64,000 nt of DNA from Semisulcospira habei (Eukaryota > Mollusca > Gastropoda > Semisulcospiridae), in the NCBI GenBank assembly GCA_036245525.1, contig BTPG01000006.1:71298964-71362963 (forward strand). Direction: 5' to 3'. The position numbers were made by a program, and so were the translations under genes. Position 1 is the first letter of the stretch. Every line of letters begins with the position of its first letter. The notes under the pieces were generated by a model, which did not search any database, was not told where the DNA came from, and worked only from the letters and a program-made list of their open reading frames with translations. This document shows, piece after piece, positions 38,735-48,756 of this stretch.

Positions 38735-41700
38735 CGTGCGTGTCAGTGTGTGCATGCGCGCGCGCTCCAAACATCTCCAAGAGACATAGATCTTCATGCC
38801 TCTCCGGGCGCATGAGAGTCTATGCCACTTGGAGATGCGAAAGAGAGAGCGCGGCGCGCTAGAGAGAATTACGTCATATTTAGAGTATTATGTCAATTAG
38901 AAGAAACGACCAAATGAGTAGGAAAAAGTACTGTCAGGGGAGAGAGAAGTGTGCATGATCGAACAATGATCATAGATCTACTTTGGTCAAAGCACACCAC
39001 CCCCCACCCCCCCAAAAAAAAAAAAAAAAAAAAAAAGGATATGAAAGACGGGTGCGCTAAGTAAGTAACTGGAAGCAATGCATATGGAAGCTCCACTACC
39101 TCCCCCACCTCCCCCCGAAGGAGGGCGTAACACATATTCTACTGCCCCAGCCACTTGGTGCATGGACATTTAAATATAAATATCTAGGTCCCCCAAGGGG
39201 TGGAGTGGGGGGTCCAGACATTTAGCCGGTGTGGACAGCTATTTCGTCAATGTCTGCGTGGTGACGGAGTTGCCTCATTTACGTCACCGCCACTGTCTGA
39301 CTTTAGAAGTGTTTTAATTCTTTTCTGAAAAGAATTTTTTTTTTCTAAAGAATTTGAAAGGATACAAACCTGGCTAACGAACTCATCCAATGTCTTCTTC
39401 CAACCTAGCTTTAGGCAAATGTTTAAGTAAATATGACAAAAATTGCACACACATACATACATCATATATACATACATACATACATACATACATGCATACA
39501 TACATACACACATACATACATACATATACATACATATATATAATATACATACATATACATACATATAATACACACATATACATACATACATACATACATA
39601 ACATTACATTACATTATTACATACATACATACATACATACATACGCACATACGGCGCTTCGCGCCAAATGTACGTTCAACAGCGAGGTTAGCGTAACTAG
39701 ACATGACGTAATTTGTATCTTGTTACTTCAATTGTTAGAGGTTTAGCCTGCCCGCCTTTGACATCATGGACATGATATTAAATTCGCCCCACCGCGACCC
39801 GTCCTAAAAAGTTCCTTCTATAAATAGAAGGGACTTAAAAAGTAATAACCTAAAAAATGTGTATGTCTTTTTTGAGTGTCAATTATTTCATTTACTGTTG
39901 CATGCCTGGCAGTCAGTCACCTTTCTGGTCCGGATTTGGTCTGATTAAAATCATGACTCTTCCTTGGCCCCACTAAGATCATGGCCTGTACGCACATTTA
40001 CTAATATCAGAAAACCAGACAAAAATTTAACTTATAGGCGTTTAAAGTGCAAAGAAAATCCCAAGAAAAAAGTAACATGCTTAGAAAGGACAGCTGCAAC
40101 ACAATAAATTGTGTTGTAACTGTCAAACACTTAGAAAGAACAATTACAATTTATTGTGCTGTGTAATTTTTACTAAGCGTGTTTCATTCTTTTCAGGAGA
40201 TTGTCTTTGATACACTGTAACCCATGTAACCCCCGATGCCCTACAGCAAGTGGGGGATCGACCATGATAATTCAAGGGTAGTGCCAGATTAGCTTGGCGC
40301 CATCAGGCGCCAAGCTAATCTGGCATTACCCTTGAACTAGCATGGTCACTCCACCTCCTGCAACTGGTACACAGTTGTTAAGCGACACCTCGAACAATAC
40401 GATACCTCAAAGCCACAACCAAATATCTCTAAAAATAACTCTCTTTTTTTTTTCTTCTTCTTTTTTTGCAGATGTTTTTTTTTCGTGACACCATCACCAA
40501 CTTATATCGTCCAACAACAGTTTTTGAAGTCTATCTCTGAACTGAAAAACAGCATTGTAACAGGACTTTGGCTGTAAGTTGGTGATGGTATCACCGGAAA
40601 AATATATTTAAAAATAACAAATTGGTAATTTATAGAGATATTCGGTTATGACTCTGAGGTATCAATTTGGGAAATGCATCCTTGGGGTTAACCCTTGTAG
40701 CTCCAATGCCCTACAGCAGGAGATCGATTGGCCATGATAATTCAAGGGTAGTGCAAGATTAGCTTGACGAATTCAGGCGCCAAGCTAATCTGGCACTACC
40801 CTTGAATTATCATGGTTAATCCTCCTTCTACAACTGATACATAGTCGTTAAGTGTTAAGTAACACTTCCAGAATTTGGGAAGGTCACCCGAGGGGCTCAA
40901 AGGCATAAACGGTCTGGCTCATTTCGTCTCGTCTACCTTGATGTGCAGCAACTTGGTGATCTGTGTAGTGACGATGTGGAAGCCCGCAGCGAACGTGAAT
41001 CCACTCATGAAGGACTTGGACAGAAAGTTGGTGATGAAGCCCAGCTTGAGAAAGCCTATGCCCAGCAGGATTAACCCGCAGACGAAGCAAGTGGCCGCCG
41101 AGACGCCTATCTTGTACTCCATGATCTGCGTCGCTGTCAAGTTCCTGCCCGCTTGAAACTTCAGAGACTCGCGCTCCGCGGTGTTGGAGATGAGGAGAGC
41201 CACGACGCCGCTAGTGCCGATGGAGGCAAACTGGGACGTTCCGAAGACGACGTAGCAAATGACAGGAAAGAAGCACGTGTATAGACCTACAGCCGGCGTC
41301 AGGGAAGCCAAAAGACCGTAAGCCAGACCTGCACAATGAGTACAGGTTGTTATACAGGCAAAAGTAAGTCAGTAAGTGCGTTTTACGTTAGTTAGTACGT
41401 TAGCTAGTGGGGTTTAACGGCGAGTAAAGACATCTTACGGCGGTACACAGGTACTGGTTATTACTGAGGACTTGGGTACTAGCAAAACGTCCTCGGGCCC
41501 ACGACGGCCGCAGTGGGCCCGCGCACAGGCGTGCGCGGGCCCACTGCGGCCGTCGTGGGCCCGAGAAGTAAGTTAGTTATAAGGGTTTAACACCGACCAG
41601 GCGATCAAGGCCATTTGACGGTAGGTGGGCCCAAGGACCTATGTGTAATGGGTAGTTTCTAATTCAATTGGCAGTGGGTATACAAACTGCAGTGTACGCA

Positions 41701-44700
41701 CGTTGTTCTGCCTTCTTACCGTCCCGTCAGAAAGACGGGCTTGTAGAGATAGCTTGCCCGTTAAAAAAATCAAAGTGGTACAGTTGCAGTGCTCCTGAAT
41801 TTATTAGTTTTCAAGTCGTACTCCATTGGTAAAAGTTGTCCCTGCCCCTCCCCACCCCCCACCTCCCCCACACCCCCCCCACCCCCCCCCACCCCCAATC
41901 TTCGTCTCCAAATGACCCGCCGGTTACGTCCGTCCATTATTCTCACTCCGGTTCCGTGGACGTTCAAGCCCGAACTAACCGACTTACGTCGTTTTGTCCC
42001 GCTGGTAGCCCGACTACACGCTGGAGCACACAACGTTTTTCGCAGATATCTCCGCAAAGAACCAATTTTCTTTACCAATCTTAGAACAAATAGCATTCAG
42101 TGACAGTTGACCTAATACGATTTACTTTTAAGAAAATCGAACAATGTGTTAGATTTGCTGCACTATCGTAACAATTCGCATTTTTTTTCATTAAATGATT
42201 TTACATCCCTAAATATGCCCTAAATATATTAAGCCCAGTTTCAGAAAGAGCCATTTTCACCTAAATTAGCCAAGTTTAAAACCTGAAACAGCGAAGACCG
42301 GTATACATGTAGTCTGCATGCTTGACCTCAATGTTGAAGTATGCCGGGGCTCTATAATGGGTATTGAAAATGGCTTGTTTTTGTTTTTTCACCAATTTTT
42401 TTTACGACTGCAGAGCAAAGTCGACAAATCACAGAAGTTCGGAAACAATATTCCATAATTTTATTAGGTCAACTGGCACTACATAATATTTGCTCTTAAC
42501 TCATTCGGCCCGACGACCGTATTTTCCAAATTTTGGATTGGTTGTAGGTTGGTTGTACATTGCTTAACGTCCCGACAGCAACAAGACTTTCTCAGGAAGT
42601 GCCTGCACTGCTTGTGAAAAAAAAAACTAAACAGAAACTTGAATGTATGTTGCTAGCCGTTCTAATACGCTAAAGAAACCTACGACCATCTAGCAACACA
42701 CATCCAATATCAAGAGCTACAGGCAGCGCTGACAGTAGGGAGAGTTTAAAAAAAGGAAAATACAGGTGAATGGACCAAGGGTAGACAGAAACACATGCCC
42801 CAGAATAGAGGGGGAAAACCCACCTTGTGGGGCTGACCAGGGTGACGATGGGAACAAAAAAGTAGTTAACCCCACCCAAGTCCCCCAGGGCAGACCCGGT
42901 TGGTTGTACATTTCTTAACGTCCTGTCAGCAACAAGACTTTCTCAGGACGTGCATGCACTGCTTGTGAAAAAAACCAACTAAACAGAATATGGATTGCAA
43001 GTCGCCAGCCGGTCTAATACACTAAATAAACCTAGACCATTTAGCAACACACACCCAATATAAAGAGCTACAGGCAACGCAGATAGTAGTGAGAATTTTA
43101 AAAAGGAAAATACAGGTGAACGGTACAAGGGTAGACAGAAACACATGCCCCAGAATAGAGGGGAAAACCCACCCTGTGGGTCTGACTAGGGTGACCCTGG
43201 GAACTAAAAAATAGTTAACCCCACCCAAGTCCCCCAGGGCAGACCCGGGTGGGGTTCAAATTTTGGAGGCGTCAAATAATAATAATAATAATAATAATAA
43301 TAATNATGTACATTTATATAGCGCTTAATCTCCAAAATGAATGGTTCTCTAAGCGCTTTACAAGATAAAAAGTGTTTTTTAAAAAAAAGCTATAATAAAT
43401 AATTATTACTAAAACTATAGTGACAAATATCAAATGCTCACACTCACATATACACACACACCGTTGCAAGAACAGTTACTGCAAAGATTGCTAAAGGCTT
43501 CCTCAGACGGAGAAACGAAACGAAACATTTCGTCGAAATGTCCGCATTTCAGACATTTCTCCAACATTTCACCGTTTCACGAAATGCGAAACGACACATT
43601 TCACGAAATAGAACTTGTAAACATTTCGCCGAAACATTTTACTCGTCACCCAATCAGCGCTGTCCGCTCGGTCACACCCCAATCTGACGTCATTCAAGCC
43701 CAAACACTGAGGACTGCAACGGTAAAGCGATGCCGTGGAGTCAGGTCTATTATGGCTAGAATTGCGTGATGTGACGCACGATTCTGTACGATTTAAGCGG
43801 AGAAATCATTTTCGAAATGGAATCTATCAAGTATCATCACTAAAGTACCACCCAAATATGATTTTAGGTCAGTTTTCTGAACCCCACTTTCATCGGCTGC
43901 TCTTCGAAGCCGCCTACAAGATGGCGGCTATCGCTTCGAGACGGCGGCATCCTCGATTCACTTGGACCAGCCTTGTTTACGCATTCAAAAGCGCTTACGT
44001 TTATTCGATATGGTCGGCAATTCACTTTAATTGTGAATGCACACATGTCTTATATGTTTAGTTTTTAAGCGTCAGTAGTCAGAAATATGACCCGATATCC
44101 ACCGATACAAACCAGAGCATGTGTCAGTGAACAGTTACTTCCCCTGTACCAGGCGAAATGAATTTTCACCGCGTTTCTGCGTGTGCGGAAAAGGCATTTC
44201 GATACAATGAAAATGTTTCGTTTCTTGTGCATTTCGTTTCTCCGTGTAGGGAAGCCATAACGCACTGAAAATGCATCTAACTATACGCATAAGAAAACAT
44301 AGGTCTGGAGCAATGCTTTGAAAGCAGACAGAGTTGTAGCATGCCTGACATGGGCTGGACGGTCGTTCCAGGTGACTGGACCGAAATATAAAAAAAGGCA
44401 CGCTGACCGTGTTTAGACTTACTTTTGTTTGAGGCACAGGCACATGAAAGTTTTTTTGTTCATATTTTTCTCAATTACCCCGCCCCCCGCCCCCACCCAC
44501 CCCCACCCCTCCCCCACTACTTTTTCTGTTTTTCCATGTTGACATGCACATGCAAAACAGTCAAACTGACTTCCGGTAGGCTGGACAATTGAAAAAGGTT
44601 ACACCATAACACTGACATTGATGAAAAATGAGCTTTCAGACCCAAGGCCAATTCCTTGTGTATCTCAGGACAGCCAAAAAGACAACACCCAGGCATCCTC

Positions 44701-47700
44701 ATTGAACCTGTTGTCTGGTGACAACAAGCAGGAAGAGGCCTGTAACCAGATGCCATGCCCTATATGCTGCTTGCAGTCTTTTCCTCAGGCAAAAGGAGTC
44801 ACGAAACAGCTGTGAAATTTAAACATTAAGTCTACTGAGCTATCCCACAAGCGAAAGACTACATAAAACAGCCAAAACTATGCTATGTTGGACACACCCC
44901 ATACGCAAAACAAGTGTCTGGAGTACACATTCCAAGGGGAATTACTCATCGCTAAACAGACAAACAGTTAGATCCCCTGCCCCCGCCTATCAGGCACCCA
45001 ATCGCCAGCCCACAGGAAAATACGCAGGTATAGAACAAGACGATCATCTACATCCCTAAAACGGGTGCATCAGGTCTAGCCTATAACCCATGTCTTTTCT
45101 CGAACTTAGGAGAAACACACATACGCAAACAAGAAGGTGCACTACTAAATGTGGTCGGGTAAATACCCTGATTTCCCACAGTAGATGCAAAAGGCAATAC
45201 ACAACAGCTTTGCCTCGAGTTAAAGAATACTCACAAACCAGATAGGTGAGGCTAGCGCTGGTAGAACTGTACATAATTGGTAGGTTTGTGAGAAGTGCCT
45301 GGAGTGCTTATTTGGGAATTAGCAGAGAAAAATGGTTATGTACAGTTCATTTTTATATAAAACACACTTGTCAGTCTCAAAACACCTCAACTCATGTTGC
45401 AAATGCAGCAGGCATGTTTGTGCCAAACCTGTGAACACTCCTGTAAAAGCCTATACTGGTGGCCGCAGCAGCTGCTAATATAACAACACACTCAAGTGAG
45501 CTTTACGCATTGTAAAAGTGCTTGTGTTCGGCTCAGAATAGACACCAGAGACATCGCTCATGACAATTACAGCAGAATAACACCTCAGATGCAGCCTATG
45601 TTGTATATAAATGTAGCTGAATCATGCAAAATAACTTCTGCATGTCACACTTTTTTGGCGGCTGATTTCACTCTGAGGTCAGCTGTCTGATGAAATAAAC
45701 ATGCTGACACTGTTCCATTGTAGTTTTCATCTTAACCTTTGACCTTAACCCCCTCCACCCACCCACATCTCCACCCCTACCCCCACCCCCCACCCCCACC
45801 ACCACCCCTAAACTTTAATACCTGAATGAGTGCATTTTTCAAGCATTTAGCGAACTGAACGCCCCCGACCCCACCCCTTTCAAGGTCAAGGTCAAAGGTC
45901 ACAGCTCAAGGTCAAAGGGCAGACTCCTGTAAGACAAAATATAAATGAACAAACACAGTAAACATGGACCACAGTGCAGGTAAACAGGGTGTTGTGATGT
46001 AAAACTTGCAAAAACGTCTAATAAAAACTGCAAACAAAGCGATTTTTGGTTTGCATTTCATGATTTCCTCAGTTTTCCAACTGCAAAAGTCCAAACTCAT
46101 TGATATAGTTACATTAAACCAAATTCTGCTATATTGTGATGAAGCTCTGTGCCCACGCCTCGAGTTCACACAGGGTTTCGGCATTGTTCTGTCGTATCAG
46201 CAGTTTTCTGGTGTAACCAATAGTCCGGGTATTCATGAGTTTCGTGGGGTTACGAGCATAATGATTAATGTTACGGTTAGTGACTGTTTTGGCAGTGGTA
46301 GTCACAAGTTAGCGAAGCACCGGTCACGCCTAAATAGTGAGTTGTTTACGAGTTGGCAGAGATGGGCTAGTCACTGTGTTTTGCACGTGCGGGGCACGCT
46401 AGTTGTATGCAGCAGTGTGTTCACTGCCGAGTTTCCCTTTACGGTAGGCAGGAAATTATATACTAATGGTCAAAACTTAAGGGCCACTTTTTATCGCAGA
46501 CGCACGGACAAAACCACACAAATAATGAAACAATTCTTGGAGTCAGTACTTTGCTAATTTATTCAATAAAACAAGGGACCAGTGTGACAGGATGCATACC
46601 TGGATGGGACCAGTCTTACATTACTCCACCAAGTGTTGAGTAAATCAAGCAATTGTAACAACAGCAGTAGTACGTTAGAATGTTCACCCACCCCTCATTT
46701 GAAAAGTCACACCACATGCCCCAAGAATAGAGAAGAACCATGGGAACAAAAAATTAGTTAACCCCACCCAAGTCTCCCAGAGCAGACCCGGGTGGGGGCG
46801 TGTCTGAGTACTGGTTAAGTGTCTCTTGTTATGTTGGTTGCTGTAATGTGGACTGTCTAAGGTCAACTTTTAACCCATTTGGATAAAAAAAACATTGTAT
46901 TTTATTAGAGTACTTGCGACGATAAACAATGACACCAAAACGACCATTTAGCAACACACATCCAATATCAAGAGCTACAGGCAGCGCAGACAGTAGGCAA
47001 AGTTTAAAGAGGAAATTACAGTTCAATGAACCAAGGGTAGACAGAAACACATGCCCCAAGAATAGAGAAGAAAACCCACCATGGGAACAAAAAATTAGTT
47101 AACCCCACCCAAGTCTCCCAGAGCAGACCCGGGTGGGGGCGTGTCTGAGTACTGGTTAAGTGTCTCTTGTTATGTTGGTTGCTGTAATGTGGATTCCTGG
47201 AAAAGCTGCTTTGTGGCGAAATGTGCTTGTGTACAAGACACGTGTTTTGTTTTCTCTTTAAAGTGTATGTGTTGGTGTTCGGTTGAGGTACATGTCTTGT
47301 GGGTAGCAAGACTGTGTTCGGATATGATAGTGCTGAAACGTCGATGTTTGTTGTGCCTTCTGTTTGTTTACACGCTTTCACTGATGCTTGCTTCTTTGTC
47401 TTCATCAGTAACGGGGGTTCTTTCTCTGGGTACTCCGGCTCTTCCTCCCCCACAACTTTGGTATCAATTTCAGCCCATTTAATCAAATTTCACAAATAAA
47501 CGATTTGAATTTCCAAAACTTCAGCACGCACCCGGGTCTGCCCTGGGGGACTTGAGTGGGGTTAACTACTTTTTAGTTCCCAGGGTCACCCTGGTCAGCC
47601 CCACAGGGTGGGTTTTCCCCTCTATTCTGGGGCATGTGTTTCTATCTACCCTTGGTCCATTCACCTGTATTTTCCTTTTTTAAACTCTCCCTACTGTCTG

Positions 47701-48156
47701 CGCTGCATGTAGATCTTAATATTGGATGTGTGTTGCTAAATGGTCTTGGGTTTATTTAGCTTATTAGACCGGCTGGCAACATACATGTCAAACAGAGAAT
47801 AGAGTACAAGCTGACCACTTTGGCATACAAACACTATGACAATACGCTTCCTGCATATCTGTCTTTTTCCCTTGCATCGCACAATCCTAGTAGAAGTCTA
47901 CGCTCGAGCTCACAGAAACTGCTTGTTTTGCCCAGAGTCAGCCTAAAAACTGCTGGTGCCCGTTCTTTCAGTTATCAGGCCCCCTCACGTCTGGAACTCA
48001 CTTCCACTGCATGTCCGTCTAGCCCCTAACATGATGACCTTCAAAACAAATTTGAAGACTCATCTTTTCCAGGTATCATATCAAGATTAGCTTAGTCTGA
48101 ATGTGCTGCGTGGAAATGTTGGCTGTTTTCGTATATGGGTAGCCCATGTAGGTAGG

Positions 48157-48242
<86 letters not shown>

Positions 48243-48390
48243 CGTGTTAGGAATGCGCCTACATGGTTTAAACAGGTGTTTATTTAAAGAGTAAGTGCGT
48301 TCTAATTTTTCTCCTTTTTAATATTATTTTATGTGCTGTAAAGCGCTTCGAGCTTGCTGGCCGTGGGGAAGGGCGCTATATAAAAACTAT

Positions 48391-48444
<54 letters not shown>

Positions 48445-48696
48445 TGTTTAGGGTTTTTTCACAAACAGTGCAGGCACATCCTGAGAAAGTCTTGTTGCTA
48501 TCGGGACGTTAAGCAATGTACAACCAAAACTTCAGTAGCTCGCATGAGCTTGCCTTTAGCACCACGTGAATCTTCTGTGTTTATGAACAGTGTGTGAATG
48601 AATGCGCGTGATTCACGTGCGCGTGCTTGTTGGGTTAAGCTCGTAGCGGCGCTTTGAGCCGATTTTCAATTGAGATAAAGCGCCTATTTAATGCGC

Positions 48697-48756
<60 letters not shown>

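Larger units (their letters stand above)
37421..39449. other. SLC26 intron 3 sequence without gene
   Basis: A/T-rich with two B2 hairpins, a GT tract, a poly-A/C block (39001-39037) and a repeated GTCTGCGTGGTGACGGAGTT word at 38442 and 39252 (with its neighbourhood, a roughly 800-bp-spaced duplication). Confidence 0.45.
47527..48530 (+). repeat. R3 repeat split by a LINE fragment
   Basis: The left part ends in ACCGGCTGGCAACATACATG near 47790. The remainder resumes at 48441 with CTGTTTAGGGTTTTTTC and runs to TTAAGCAATGTACAACC at 48522. Confidence 0.6.

Noticed and set aside
40875..41156. Plus-strand frame over SLC26 exon 3
   Set aside because: Antisense shadow of a clearly conserved exon.
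43735..44061. 108-codon plus-strand frame with ATGGCGGC
   Set aside because: Entirely inside a short non-autonomous transposon and not recognisable as protein.
46006..46557. 183-codon plus-strand frame
   Set aside because: No domain-like content, no codon pattern or splice context, and it ends in a dispersed repeat; chance open frame is more likely.
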